The translations under genes were made by a program, and so were the position numbers. DNA of 64,000 nt from contig NZ_CP073747.1 of the NCBI RefSeq assembly GCF_024398015.1, forward strand, positions 1,126,501 through 1,190,500. The letters run 5' to 3'. The notes under the pieces are model-generated. The model was given only the letters and a program-made list of their open reading frames with translations, did no database searches and had not been told where the DNA came from. Numbering within the stretch: position 1 is the first letter of the stretch; the number at the start of each line of letters is the position of its first letter. Of the stretch, positions 33,926 to 43,648 are shown piece by piece. Source of the DNA: Kordiimonas sp. SCSIO 12610 (GTDB taxonomy: Bacteria; Pseudomonadota; Alphaproteobacteria; Sphingomonadales; Kordiimonadaceae).

Positions 33926-36900
33926 TTAGAGGCTGAAGTTTACTGCGAGGAAGAACTGGCGACCTGTATCAAATACAGTTGGGAACGTATTACCATTACC
34001 AAGCGGCGGGCCAGACGATAGGCTAACCGGTGCTTGTGAATTGAAGACGTTCAAAATGCCTGCGCGCAAATTGATGTTCTCGTTAATGGAATAGTTACCA
34101 GCCCAGTCAACATAGTTGATCGTTCTCAGGCGCTGGTCCACAGCTGGTGCAGTTGCGGATTGGTTGTCAGTACCCGCAAAATAACGCCATGTCACAGTTG
34201 TCGAGAAGTCCCAAGGAGTATCCCAAGAAGTCTGAAGAACGTGACGATAATCAGGGTTCACTGGCTGTAGGTTGTTACCACAAGCATTACCAAAGAAGCC
34301 TGCACATTCGATAACGTCACCGCCAGGGAAAGGCGTGAAATCGAAGGTGTCGAGGTATGTTGCAGCATAGTCGAACCGCAGTTGTCCGATATCACCAGCA
34401 CCAATATCCGCTAGATCAAAGCTGTAGTTTACCTGGAAGTCGATACCAGATGTCGTAAGCTCAGCGATGTTGAGGTTCGTGGTTGTGAAACCAAAGCCCG
34501 GTCCACCAGATGCGAGTGAGCCAGTTGGGCTTCGCTGCACGAGGTCACAGAACTGAGCTTCGCCGCTTGCAAGACAGTTATCAAGGATAACCTGCGCACC
34601 AATACCTTGTGAGATCGCTTCATCAACTGAAATGTTGAAATAGTCGACAGAGATCGTTAGGCCCGGTACGGCTTCCGGTGTGATCACAACACCAACAGTA
34701 TAGGTGTCTGATACTTCTGGGCTCAGGTCAGGGTTACCACCTGTTAGGACCTGTGTTTGACCAGAGATCACATCAAGAATGTTACCAAACTGTGCCGCTG
34801 TCACGCCTGTGTTCGCACACTGTGCCGCTGTTGCGATTGGAGCATCTGTTGCACATGGATCAAATACACCAACACCGTTTGCGTTTACGCCAGCCTGATT
34901 GAGGTTCGCAAGACCCTGGTTTTGGCCAACGAATAACTCAATCACGTTTGGTGCACGAACCGCACGTTGGTACTGTGCACGGAAACGCACATCATCAACC
35001 GGCGCCCAAGTTAGGGAAACACCATATGCATCTGTATTGAAGCTATTGGATGCACCGTTACCGTTTGTGCCATAATCAGAATAACGATATTCACCACTAA
35101 CGGTTAATTCCTTGAAGAAATCAGCGTCGGTAATGATCGGGATCTGTAACTCACCGAAGAATTCAGTAACGTCGATAGACCCTGAAACAGGAAGCGTTGC
35201 ACCACCAACGCCTGTGAAGCCGCCGCCTGGTGTCTGGCTGATCTGGTCAGGCACAGATTCGAGGATATCTTCACGGTACTCAACGCCAAGAAGCAAACCA
35301 ACATTCGCATCACTCCATGGTGACTGAATGCCATATTCACTGAGGTTGGTTTGTACGTTACCGCCAACAACAATCTGCTCGGTCATACCTCTGGTGAGGC
35401 CAATACCCTGAATAAAGTCAAGGGCTTCCTGGGTTACGAGCGATTCACCGTTCGCACCGCGCTGGAAGATATTGTAAGGCACACAGCCGCCAGATTGATC
35501 ACGGCACACAAGGTTGCCATCAGCATCTTCAACAATGAAGAAAGCCTGTTGCACATTGGATGTGATGAAATCGTTGGTTTGAGCGCTCTCGTCATTGGCG
35601 CGAGCAAACTGACCAAAGACTTCAAAGTCCCAATTGTCAGCAAACTGACCGCGAAGGCCACCAACAAGACGCCATGCTGTGTTATTCAGGAAGGAGTTAC
35701 GCGGGCCACCTTCTACGTTACGGTGCGAAGCCGTAATGCCGCTGACATCACCCGGTAGCAAGCCTGTATCTGCATCTGGAATGTTACAGCCGAACAGGTT
35801 GAAGAGTGATGTTCCTGTGCCATCTGGACCAGAGCCACCTTGAATAAGCGGGTTATCACAGTTGATAGAGAACGCGCCCGTTCCAAAGGACGCTGTTGGT
35901 GCGATTTGGGCGTCAGACGAGTTGTTGGTGAACGAGAAATCTGCATAGGCTGTTAAGGTCTCAGTGAGGTCATAATGGCCGCGTGCATAAATCTGGAAAC
36001 GTTCGCTTGGGCGTTGGAAAAAGTTGAAAGGCCCAAAGTTAAAGGTATTGGAAGGTGTACCAGAAAATGGTGGATCGGTAATTGTACCATCAGCTTCCTG
36101 AAATGCCGTTCCGCCCGCGCCGCCAAAGAGGCGGAAGTTACCAGAACCCACGCAACCAAATCCGCCAAAGCTGGTTACCGGATCGGCACTTGCACCGAGG
36201 GCACACGCTGAAATCGAGCGATTATCCTGTGTAATCGCGGCGTTAACCTGATAGCTTGCGTAGATTGTTGCGTTACCACGGCCATCTTCGGTGTTTGCAC
36301 CGATTGTAAGCGCAAGGTTAAGTTCTTCACCGTCTACGGATGACCCCGGAACCGGCTGCCCGCCTGCGCGCAGAACATTGTCAAACAGTTCAACACCGTT
36401 TCCATTTTGTGAAAAACCGCCTTGGGCATCAAATTCGATACCTTCAAAGTCGGTACGCAGAATAAAGTTGGCAACACCGCCAACCGCATCAGAACCGTAA
36501 ACCGCAGATTTACCGCCTGTTACCACATCAACCCGCTCAATGAGTTGCGGTGGAATGATATCAAGGTTTGGTGCAACAAGGTTCGGCGTTGCAACCGTTG
36601 ATGTACCGTAAGGTAGGCGCTTGCCATCGATTAACACGAGCGTACGCTGCGCACCTAGTCCGCGAAGGTTAAGGGTTGCGGTACCGGAAGCACCATTTGA
36701 TACCTCACCTGCTTGGCCTGCGAAGACCTGTGGTAAGATATTTACAAAATCTTCGATCCGTGTGTTACCGCGGATGTTGATCTCGTCTTTGCTAACCGTC
36801 AAAACCGGCGCTGCGGCTGTGAGGTTTTTATTCACATTCAGGCGTGTACCTGTAACAACGACTTCTTCAACATCATCGTCTGTTGCTGCATCGTCCTGTG

Positions 36901-36997
36901 CCAATGTTGCCGTAGATACAGCACCGAGCATACATGCTATCAGTGACGTACTTTTTAGCAAATTGTATTTATAATTTTTGGATTCGTAGAATGACAC
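33926..36997 (-). CDS. TonB-dependent receptor (large, 1023 aa)
   Basis: A Sec signal (LLKSTSLIACMLGAVSTATLA) is followed by a TonB box EEVVVTGTR near residue 45. The plug carries RIEDFVNILPQVF, TATLNLRGLGAQRTLVLIDGKRL and VDVVTGGKSAVYGSDAVGG, and the barrel ends FFLAVNFSL with the usual terminal aromatic strand pattern. Receptors of this length and plug style in alphaproteobacteria import carbohydrates, peptides or other oligomers rather than plain siderophores; the exact ligand cannot be read. It is a paralogue of the receptor at 39525-42521 (similar signal, TonB box and C-terminus). Its promoter is in the 36998-37461 gap. Confidence 0.93.
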   Translation of the reverse strand: MSFYESKNYKYNLLKSTSLIACMLGAVSTATLAQDDAATDDDVEEVVVTGTRLNVNKNLTAAAPVLTVSKDEINIRGNTRIEDFVNILPQVFAGQAGEVSNGASGTATLNLRGLGAQRTLVLIDGKRLPYGTSTVATPNLVAPNLDIIPPQLIERVDVVTGGKSAVYGSDAVGGVANFILRTDFEGIEFDAQGGFSQNGNGVELFDNVLRAGGQPVPGSSVDGEELNLALTIGANTEDGRGNATIYASYQVNAAITQDNRSISACALGASADPVTSFGGFGCVGSGNFRLFGGAGGTAFQEADGTITDPPFSGTPSNTFNFGPFNFFQRPSERFQIYARGHYDLTETLTAYADFSFTNNSSDAQIAPTASFGTGAFSINCDNPLIQGGSGPDGTGTSLFNLFGCNIPDADTGLLPGDVSGITASHRNVEGGPRNSFLNNTAWRLVGGLRGQFADNWDFEVFGQFARANDESAQTNDFITSNVQQAFFIVEDADGNLVCRDQSGGCVPYNIFQRGANGESLVTQEALDFIQGIGLTRGMTEQIVVGGNVQTNLSEYGIQSPWSDANVGLLLGVEYREDILESVPDQISQTPGGGFTGVGGATLPVSGSIDVTEFFGELQIPIITDADFFKELTVSGEYRYSDYGTNGNGASNSFNTDAYGVSLTWAPVDDVRFRAQYQRAVRAPNVIELFVGQNQGLANLNQAGVNANGVGVFDPCATDAPIATAAQCANTGVTAAQFGNILDVISGQTQVLTGGNPDLSPEVSDTYTVGVVITPEAVPGLTISVDYFNISVDEAISQGIGAQVILDNCLASGEAQFCDLVQRSPTGSLASGGPGFGFTTTNLNIAELTTSGIDFQVNYSFDLADIGAGDIGQLRFDYAATYLDTFDFTPFPGGDVIECAGFFGNACGNNLQPVNPDYRHVLQTSWDTPWDFSTTVTWRYFAGTDNQSATAPAVDQRLRTINYVDWAGNYSINENINLRAGILNVFNSQAPVSLSSGPPLGNGNTFPTVFDTGRQFFLAVNFSL

Positions 36998-37461
36998 GAA
37001 TGATCCTCCCTGTGAGCTTAAAATATTTTATGCCGTGATGGCATTGGGGATTGTGGTTGTGTCGGGGGGATTAATTCACGCAAATATCGGTAAATGACAT
37101 TGAAAAACTTAGTAGAATGTGTCGGTTGTGTTGCAACCGAGTTACAAAATTTACCTTTAGAGATAAACCAATTTCCTAGCGCTAAGCGAAAATCCTAGCA
37201 CCTTAGATAGAGCAGGATTGGCCGCGATTTTCGAGAAAACGAATCACTTTGTCGTTTGATATGTCGGGCATCAAATTTAAGCATGAGAAAAAGGATGTGT
37301 TTCTCAACTGCAACAATAAAAATCCTTTTGCTGGACGGATTTATCATGTGCTCTGCTTTTGATTGCGCGGAAACACCGTTTTGTATATCCATCACGGCAA
37401 CCACGCTCTTATGCACAGGGTGGGTATCAATATACAGTCAGACCAGAAAGAGGAGGGTCGC
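36998..37461. other. Noncoding gap upstream of the receptor and rtcB operon
   Basis: About 460 bp with no supported gene. It should contain the receptor's promoter on the minus strand and perhaps that of the rtcB operon on the plus strand. Short frames here (for example 37195-37416 minus and 37256-37549 plus) lack SDs or family features. Confidence 0.4.
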
Positions 37462-37560
37462 ATGCAAAACAGCTCAACAGACATCACCCTACTTATTAAT
37501 TTCTGGAAGATGGATGATACCCAATGGGCATTTCTTTCTCGGGTGGTAAAAGCCGCCTAA
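37462..37560 (+). CDS. Small ORF (32 aa) with strong SD upstream of rtcB
   Basis: AGGAGGG (37451-37457) sits 4 nt before ATG 37462 and the frame encodes MQNSSTDITLLINFWKMDDT then QWAFLSRVVKAA and a stop. Its end is 87 bp before the rtcB start. The small protein is amphipathic and carries no known domain. It could be a small leader peptide or a genuine small protein in the RNA-repair operon. Only the SD and frame support it. Confidence 0.4.
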   Translation: MQNSSTDITLLINFWKMDDTQWAFLSRVVKAA

Positions 37561-37647
37561 ATATTCTTATCGGTAAAGAAACCGATTATTTAAACTACAT
37601 ACTATTCATGAAGACATGTGGTTCCCAAATCATAGGGGGCTTATGTG

Positions 37648-38757
37648 ATGAATGATATTACGAAAACACATATTGTTGCCTCGAAATCAAGCTGGATCGA
37701 AGGGGAAGCCGTTCGTCAGCTCGAGCAAATGGCAACACTTGATGGCATGGTACGTGCTGTTGGTATGCCGGATTTGCATCCTGGCAAGGGCACACCCGTG
37801 GGTGCGGCCTTTGAAAGCAGCAAGGTTATTTATCCTCATTTAGTAGGGAATGACATCGGCTGTGGTATGGGGCTTTGGCAAACGGATATTTTGAACCGTA
37901 AGGTCAAGTTGGATCGTTTTGTCAAAAACCTTTCAGGGTTAGAGCAACCTTGGACTGGTAATATTTCAGATCGTCTTCAGTTGGCAGGGCTCACGCATGA
38001 GGGCGCGTTTTCGCCGCTTGGCACTATCGGTGGCGGCAACCACTTTGCTGAATTGCAAAAGCTGGAAAAGGTCTATGATCAATCTCTGTTTGATGGGCTT
38101 GGCTTGGTTGATGATAAAGCAGCTTTGTTGATCCATAGTGGGTCTCGTGGACTGGGTGAAGCGATCCTTCGCTCGCATATAGCCAAATATGCAGGCGAAC
38201 CACTCCATGAGGGAACGGATGATTTCAGCGCCTATATTAACCGCCATGATGATGCGGTGAAATGGGCAATTGTAAACCGCGAGGTTATTGCAGATCGTTT
38301 CCTCGATTGTTTGAATGCATCTGGCACAAGAGTACTTGATATTTGCCATAATAGCGTTACGCCGTATGGACGGCATTGGCTCCACCGTAAGGGCGCAGCA
38401 CCCTCTGATAAGGGTGCGGTCGTTATTCCGGGTTCACGCGGTGCAATCACCTATGTGGTGCAGCCTGTGCGCTCAGCGTGGGATATGTCCCTGTGTTCGC
38501 TGGCCCACGGTGCTGGTCGGCGTTGGAAGCGTAGCGAGGTGAAGGCAAAGCTGTCCAAACGCTACAAGGTGAATGACCTGACGCAAACTAAACTGGGTGG
38601 TCGGGTAATCTGTGAAGATAAAGACCTTATCTTTGAAGAGGCCCCCGAAGCCTATAAGGATATTGAGCAGGTTATGACCGACCTTGCGGACGCTGGGTTG
38701 GTTAAATTGATTGCGAGTTACCGACCGCTCATCACATATAAAACGAGGCGCGTATGA
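37648..38757 (+). CDS. rtcB: RNA-splicing ligase RtcB family protein (RtcB2-like)
   Basis: 369 residues from ATG 37648, with AGGGGG upstream (GTG 37645 is in frame). It has the RtcB manganese and nucleotidylation motifs: HPGKGTPVGAAF, NDIGCGMG with the metal-binding Cys (near 72), GTIGGGNHFAEL, LLIHSGSRGLG, the guanylate-linked His in ICHNSVTPYGRHWLH and VVIPGSRGA. It is shorter than classical RtcB (~400-480 aa), as in the RtcB2 group that pairs with PrfH. It overlaps the prfH start by four bases (ATGA). Such pairs are reported to repair 16S rRNA cleaved at the decoding centre by 2',3'-cyclic phosphate ligation. Confidence 0.93.
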   Translation: MNDITKTHIVASKSSWIEGEAVRQLEQMATLDGMVRAVGMPDLHPGKGTPVGAAFESSKVIYPHLVGNDIGCGMGLWQTDILNRKVKLDRFVKNLSGLEQPWTGNISDRLQLAGLTHEGAFSPLGTIGGGNHFAELQKLEKVYDQSLFDGLGLVDDKAALLIHSGSRGLGEAILRSHIAKYAGEPLHEGTDDFSAYINRHDDAVKWAIVNREVIADRFLDCLNASGTRVLDICHNSVTPYGRHWLHRKGAAPSDKGAVVIPGSRGAITYVVQPVRSAWDMSLCSLAHGAGRRWKRSEVKAKLSKRYKVNDLTQTKLGGRVICEDKDLIFEEAPEAYKDIEQVMTDLADAGLVKLIASYRPLITYKTRRV

Positions 38758-39386
38758 CGGAAAAAACTGAAGTATGGCTTTTGATATCGGCGGGCGATGG
38801 TCCGCGCGAGTGTGAGTGGGTTGTGTATCACTTGTCATGCGCACTATCGAAGGAAGCCGAGAGCTTTGGGCTAAAGTGGCGCGTAGTGGAAGGTGAGGAT
38901 AAGCCTGAGAAATCAAGGCTTATCCAAATCAAGGGCGACGGGGCTAGTACGTTTGCGCGTAATGTCACTGGTTCCGTAAAATGGATCGGCGAAAGCCCTT
39001 ATCGTCCGCATCATAAACGCAAAAACTGGTTTGTTGGTGTTTATGAATTGCCAATGCCTGAAGCCGTGCCTGAACTGGATACCCGTGATATCAAACTGCA
39101 AACGATGAAGGCATCGGGACCAGGCGGGCAGCATGTGAATAAAACCGATAGTGCGGTGCGTGCGACCCATATGCCAACAGGCTTGCAGGTTGTATCGCAG
39201 GCAGAGCGGTCACAGCATGCAAACAAGCGCCTTGCTATCCTGAAACTTGCTTTGAAGCTCGCGGAGCAAGCGGAATTACAAACCGAGGCCGGTAAGGAAG
39301 CAGCATGGCGCAAGCATCATATCCTTGAACGTGGAAACGAAGTTCGAACCTACGTTGGTATACGGTTTAAAGCCAAAGGCCACTAG
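38754..39386 (+). CDS. prfH: Peptide chain release factor-like protein PrfH
   Basis: 210 residues. The C-terminal domain has the peptidyl-hydrolysis motif in ASGPGGQHVNKTDSAVRATH (GGQ at 124-126) and the basic TGLQVVSQAERSQHANK tail. The N-terminal ~110 residues replace the codon-recognition domain of RF1/RF2 and carry the PrfH pattern (LLISAGDGPRECEWVVYHL, GSVKWIGESPYRPHHKRKNWF), so it should release peptides independently of a stop codon. PrfH is known to act on ribosomes with cleaved 16S rRNA so that RtcB2 can religate it; the ATGA overlap with rtcB supports the same unit. A strong hairpin terminator follows. Confidence 0.95.
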   Translation: MTEKTEVWLLISAGDGPRECEWVVYHLSCALSKEAESFGLKWRVVEGEDKPEKSRLIQIKGDGASTFARNVTGSVKWIGESPYRPHHKRKNWFVGVYELPMPEAVPELDTRDIKLQTMKASGPGGQHVNKTDSAVRATHMPTGLQVVSQAERSQHANKRLAILKLALKLAEQAELQTEAGKEAAWRKHHILERGNEVRTYVGIRFKAKGH

Positions 39387-39479
39387 TTAGCATAGAGCAT
39401 GGGTATAAACGCGCTTGGATCATGAGTTTGATATAATCGCTAGATGTTGATTTATCTGGCTCAGGCATTGAGTCATAGA

Positions 39480-39503
39480 AAAAGGCGGCCGTGGCCGCCT
39501 TTT
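39480..39503. terminator. Bidirectional terminator between prfH and receptor 2
   Basis: AAAAGGCGGCC (39480-39490), GT loop, GGCCGCCTTTT (39493-39503): an exact 11-bp stem with Ts after it. It ends the rtcB-prfH operon and, from the other side, the convergent receptor gene. Confidence 0.93.
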
Positions 39504-39524
39504 ATTTGGAATGCTTTCGTTAGC

Positions 39525-42521
39525 TTAGAAGCTGAACTGAAGCGTAACTGAATACCGTCTTCCGAGTGGGTCGTATGTAGACGGGAATACGTTACCTGTG
39601 TTGAACGCAGTTGTACCAGCGTTGCTACCAACAACCTCAGGGTCGTTATCAAACAGGTTTAATACCGCTGCTGTCAGGTTCAGGTTTTCTGTAAGATTGT
39701 AGCGAACAGTCAGGTCAAAATAGTGTTCGCCGCCGATCCGTGTGAAATCGTCACGGAAATCATCAACAGGGGCAACGTTGCCGTTTGCGCCGAGGAAGCT
39801 ATCAAGCTCAAGTGGCTCAGCTTCCACTGCGTCAATCCAGCGCCATAGAAGTGAAACGTCCAATTCGTCAACAGTTAATGTTGTTCTGTTAGTGAATGTG
39901 AACTCAGGCTGGATTGAACCAGAGAAGTTACAGTTGATACTAAAGAAGCCAACACATTCACGATTAAGCGAATTCGGATCATTCTCATTGGCGTTAAAGG
40001 TACTTGAGTTTGTCCAGTTACCGTTAAAGCTATTGGAGATTGTACCAAAGCCGGCGTCGAAGCTATAGTTCACCGCAACATCGATACCGTCTGTTTCCAG
40101 GCGGCCCTGGTTCGTTAGAACCTGTGGTAGACCAGCTGTTGTCGCTGTTGAACCAAATAGGTTACCTGTTGCCGGATTACGGCGAATTGACGTACAGGCT
40201 GCGCTATTTGCTGAAGCACCACTGATATCAAGGTTGCCTGACGCAAATCCATTACCAAAACAGCTGGCAAGAATGTCAGACGCTGTTGGGTTTGTGATCG
40301 CGTTTGTAATCGAGATGTTATAATAATCAACAGTTACAGAGAGACCAGGAACCGTCTCTGGCTGCCAGATTACGCCGATAGTATATGTATCTGCGTCTTC
40401 TGCTTCTAGGTTCGGGTTACCGCCGTTGGTTACGTTAACCTGACCAGCAGGGTCAACGATGATAGCGCCGATTGATGTTGCCGGAGCGCCCTGAGCCAAA
40501 CAAATAGCCTCAAGATTTGCATTATTCTGCGGAGCGGAACCAGAACATGGATCAACACCAAAGTTATCCAGTCCGGTTACTTGCGGCGCAAACAATTCGC
40601 CAATATTTGGCGCACGTGTTACACGTTGGTAGTTACCGCGGAACTGCACACCGCTAACTGGTGTCCATGTACCACCAATTTTATAGGTATATTCGTCGCC
40701 AGTTGATGAATAGTCAGATAAACGACCACCAAGTTGCAATGTTAGTTCCTCAGCACCGGCTACGCCTTCTACAATCGGCACAACTGCTTCGGCAAACAAC
40801 TCGTAAACGTCATATGAACCACTTGAGTCAGGGTTTGCTGCACCGTTACCCAAAACTTCGCCGGGTGTTTGCGAAAGCAAATCTGATGATGTGGAGGCGC
40901 TATAGTCACGGAATTCAGTACCAACCGAGAAGCTTATTGGTAGTTCGGATGACGGCAGGCCAAAATCAAGATCACCGCCAATGAAACCTACAATCGACGC
41001 GAGAGCCGTTGATGTACCATTAGAGTTTCCAACATCAAGGAACTGTTGAACGTCAGGTGTTAAGCTACCAACTGGTCCAAACAGGTTGATCGGTACACAA
41101 CCATTTGACGGGTCCAGACAGGCATCTGCACTTGTAGACAATACAGACTGTTGCAGGCGGCTTAGAATACCGTTGCCTGATTGCTGTGAATCGATTGTGC
41201 TTTCACCGTAAGCAGCTTCAACCTGCCATGTTAGGTTAGAAACAAGGTCACCGCGTGCGCCTGCCTTGATCTGGAACAGGCGGGTTGTCCGTTCGTTGTT
41301 ACGCGTTCCGAATTCAACAAAACGTCGACCAAAGTCAAGATCAACCGTTTGGAAGTTTGGATCGTTTGGATCAGTTGCAACTGCTGCGGCATCACAAGCA
41401 GCTTGTGAAAAGAGCGGTTGCACGCCAGCAGTGTTCGCATCCGTATCGAGGCCACAAATCTGGTTACGAATACCACCATTCAAGAATGGATTGGAAAGCG
41501 GCGTCGTTAAAACGTTTCTGAATGTACCAGAGGGTGCAATTCGTGTTTCGTTTGTACTTTGAACATAAAGTGCTTCCGAGAAGACCTCAACGCTGTCATT
41601 CACTTTATAGTTTGCGGAACCATAAATTCTGAATTGTTCCAAAGGTAATTGGAAAAGGTTAAACGGGTTAAAGTTGAATGGGCGATCAAATGGAACAAGC
41701 GAGTTGCCGTCTTCGGAAATCTGAAGCGTACCGCCTGTGGTCCCCGGAACAACAATCACGGACGGAACAGTTGTGCTTGAACCACCAGGGTTTCCTGTTG
41801 ATGTATTAATATTGAAGGCACCAAAGTCTCTGGCCCCTTGAGTAACCGCGTCACGGTCTGTGTAGCCAATGCTGAGAACAGCATTACCGCGACCGTCGTC
41901 AAAGTTTGCACCAGTTGTTAAATCCACACGGAAGGTATTACCATCGCCTTCTTCTGTGATTTGGTCTGATACACGGAAATCAAGACCTTCAAAGTCTTGT
42001 TTTGTGATGAAGTTAATCACGCCTGTGATCGCGTCGGCACCGTAGGTCGAGCCTGCACCGCCCGTTAGAACCTCGGTGCGTTCAATAAGCGCAACAGGGA
42101 TAACATCAATGTTGGTAATACCAGCAAGGCCGGCAGGAACAACACGGGTACCATTTAAGAGAACGATGTTTCGATTTGCGCCAAGGCCGCGCGGGTTAAC
42201 AAAGGTGGAACCACCGTTACCATTGTTCACTTGCGCGCTGATACTTGGAACGAAGCCAGGAATTTCACGTAAAAATTCCTCTGCAACGTTTACCTGACGT
42301 AGATCGATTGTATCCGAGTCAACAACTGCAACCGGGCTTGCCTGCGTTAAGTTTGCGTTGCGGATGCGTGTACCGGTAACAACAACTTCTTCGACGCCTT
42401 CATCCGATGAAGCATCATCCTGTGCCATAGTTGCTGTTGATATGCTGCCAAGCATACATGCGAGGAGCGAGGTGCTTCGCATGAGGTTACGCTTGTGTTT
42501 ACCTGAGCTTATGAACGACAT
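39525..42521 (-). CDS. TonB-dependent receptor (large, 998 aa), paralogue of 33926-36997
   Basis: The signal peptide (LMRSTSLLACMLGSISTATMA) and TonB box EEVVVTGTR mirror the other giant receptor. The plug shows NVAEEFLREIPGFVPS, STFVNPRGLGANRNIVLLNGTRV and TEVLTGGAGSTYGADAITG, and the barrel ends with YSVTLQFSF. The two share layout but are clearly diverged in the barrel, suggesting different ligands. Cys pairs occur in the extracellular loops (for example CGLDTDANT and CDAAAV). An expected promoter region is 42522-43125. Ligand class as for the paralogue: probably oligomeric nutrient, unresolved. Confidence 0.93.
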   Translation of the reverse strand: MSFISSGKHKRNLMRSTSLLACMLGSISTATMAQDDASSDEGVEEVVVTGTRIRNANLTQASPVAVVDSDTIDLRQVNVAEEFLREIPGFVPSISAQVNNGNGGSTFVNPRGLGANRNIVLLNGTRVVPAGLAGITNIDVIPVALIERTEVLTGGAGSTYGADAITGVINFITKQDFEGLDFRVSDQITEEGDGNTFRVDLTTGANFDDGRGNAVLSIGYTDRDAVTQGARDFGAFNINTSTGNPGGSSTTVPSVIVVPGTTGGTLQISEDGNSLVPFDRPFNFNPFNLFQLPLEQFRIYGSANYKVNDSVEVFSEALYVQSTNETRIAPSGTFRNVLTTPLSNPFLNGGIRNQICGLDTDANTAGVQPLFSQAACDAAAVATDPNDPNFQTVDLDFGRRFVEFGTRNNERTTRLFQIKAGARGDLVSNLTWQVEAAYGESTIDSQQSGNGILSRLQQSVLSTSADACLDPSNGCVPINLFGPVGSLTPDVQQFLDVGNSNGTSTALASIVGFIGGDLDFGLPSSELPISFSVGTEFRDYSASTSSDLLSQTPGEVLGNGAANPDSSGSYDVYELFAEAVVPIVEGVAGAEELTLQLGGRLSDYSSTGDEYTYKIGGTWTPVSGVQFRGNYQRVTRAPNIGELFAPQVTGLDNFGVDPCSGSAPQNNANLEAICLAQGAPATSIGAIIVDPAGQVNVTNGGNPNLEAEDADTYTIGVIWQPETVPGLSVTVDYYNISITNAITNPTASDILASCFGNGFASGNLDISGASANSAACTSIRRNPATGNLFGSTATTAGLPQVLTNQGRLETDGIDVAVNYSFDAGFGTISNSFNGNWTNSSTFNANENDPNSLNRECVGFFSINCNFSGSIQPEFTFTNRTTLTVDELDVSLLWRWIDAVEAEPLELDSFLGANGNVAPVDDFRDDFTRIGGEHYFDLTVRYNLTENLNLTAAVLNLFDNDPEVVGSNAGTTAFNTGNVFPSTYDPLGRRYSVTLQFSF

Positions 42522-43125
42522 TAATCATTCTCCCTTAATCATATACGACTGTGCCAAAAGGCATGGGAGAATTGTTGTTCCAAACCTAAGTTTAGGCACG
42601 CCAATAAGTATTGGAATAATATCAATGGGTGTGAATTTGTGACACTTGTGTTGCAGGCGAGATACAGAAAATATCTATATATATAAACTATTTATCACAT
42701 TTTAATCTATAGATTAAACGATCGATAATGATACTTTAAATTGCATTCTAACTTACGAATCATTTTTTATGACTTTAGGGGTAAAATTGAGACTTTAGTT
42801 TGGATTCTAAAGACAATATGCAGGTTTTTTAAGAGTAATAATGCTAATTTTGTGAGGCCACGCATCTGAATTCAGAAAGCCGACGGTCGGTAGTTGAGGG
42901 TAATAACAGTGTTGACAAAATCATATGTGTTGGTGATTACTGGTCCTGTTCAAAAATAAGAGATTTGATGTCCTGATAGTGAAAGTATGCTTTTCGCATA
43001 CACCATTGCAAAAAACCTGATCGGTCATTTTGACGATCCCTTTTTTGCGCCTAAATCCTGTTTAGAAAATAACTGACATTCTTAGTATTTGAGAGTGATC
43101 GGTATTGCTTGAGGACTTTTGATCA
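42522..43125. other. 604-bp intergenic leader
   Basis: AT-rich, no supported gene. It presumably carries the minus-strand promoter and leader for the receptor and the plus-strand promoter for the GNAT gene. I see no tRNA, riboswitch-like signature or strong hairpin in it. Confidence 0.4.
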
Positions 43126-43569
43126 ATGATCAGAGACTATCAATCCGCTGATTTTAATCAGCTTATCAGTGCGTGGCTTGCCGCCAGCAAACTTGCGCAT
43201 CCTTTTTTGACTGAAGAGTTTCTGCGAAAGGAAATTGCTAATATTAGGGATATTTATATCCCCAACACTGAAACAGCCGTTTATCAACATGGTGACACAG
43301 TCATCGGATTTATTTCGTTGATGGGTGATGAGGTTGGTGCCATTTTTCTTGATCCCAAATATCACGGACAGAAAATCGGCAAGGCATTAATGGACCACGC
43401 TGCCGATCAGCGAAACCGCCTTGAGTTGGATGTTTTTAAGGCGAACCACATTGGACAGCAGTTTTACTTTCGTTATGGGTTTCAGAAACTTTATGAGCAT
43501 ATGCATGAAGAAACCGGGAATATGTTGTTACGGTTGGCGTATACCCCACCAAAGAGCAATTATATTTGA
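43126..43569 (+). CDS. GNAT family N-acetyltransferase
   Basis: 147 residues with the GNAT pattern: IRDYQSADFNQLISAW start, the strand TVIGFISLMGDEVGAIFLDPKYHG, then the acetyl-CoA P-loop GQKIGKALMD (Q/RxxGxG/A type) and the closing LDVFKANHIGQQFYFRYGFQ. The last of these resembles the arabinose-acetyltransferase or YjaB-type small N-acetyltransferases. Substrate unknown. GAGGAC near 43112 is a plausible SD. A strong hairpin terminator follows. Confidence 0.93.
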   Translation: MIRDYQSADFNQLISAWLAASKLAHPFLTEEFLRKEIANIRDIYIPNTETAVYQHGDTVIGFISLMGDEVGAIFLDPKYHGQKIGKALMDHAADQRNRLELDVFKANHIGQQFYFRYGFQKLYEHMHEETGNMLLRLAYTPPKSNYI

Positions 43570-43600
43570 GTTAAATATCTAAAATTGAAGTAAAACGGAT

Positions 43601-43626
43601 AAGGGCGGCATAGAGCCGCCCTTTTT
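43601..43626. terminator. Terminator after GNAT gene and propeller amidohydrolase
   Basis: AAGGGCGGC (43601-43609), ATAGA loop, GCCGCCCTT (43615-43623), Ts to 43626. It lies between convergent genes and can serve both. Confidence 0.9.
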
Positions 43627-43648
43627 CAATTTAATGTAAATGATATTA

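Noticed and set aside
37195-37549. Short ORFs on both strands before rtcB (37195-37416 minus, 37256-37549 plus)
   Set aside because: No SD or homology; only the 32-codon frame at 37462 has a strong SD.
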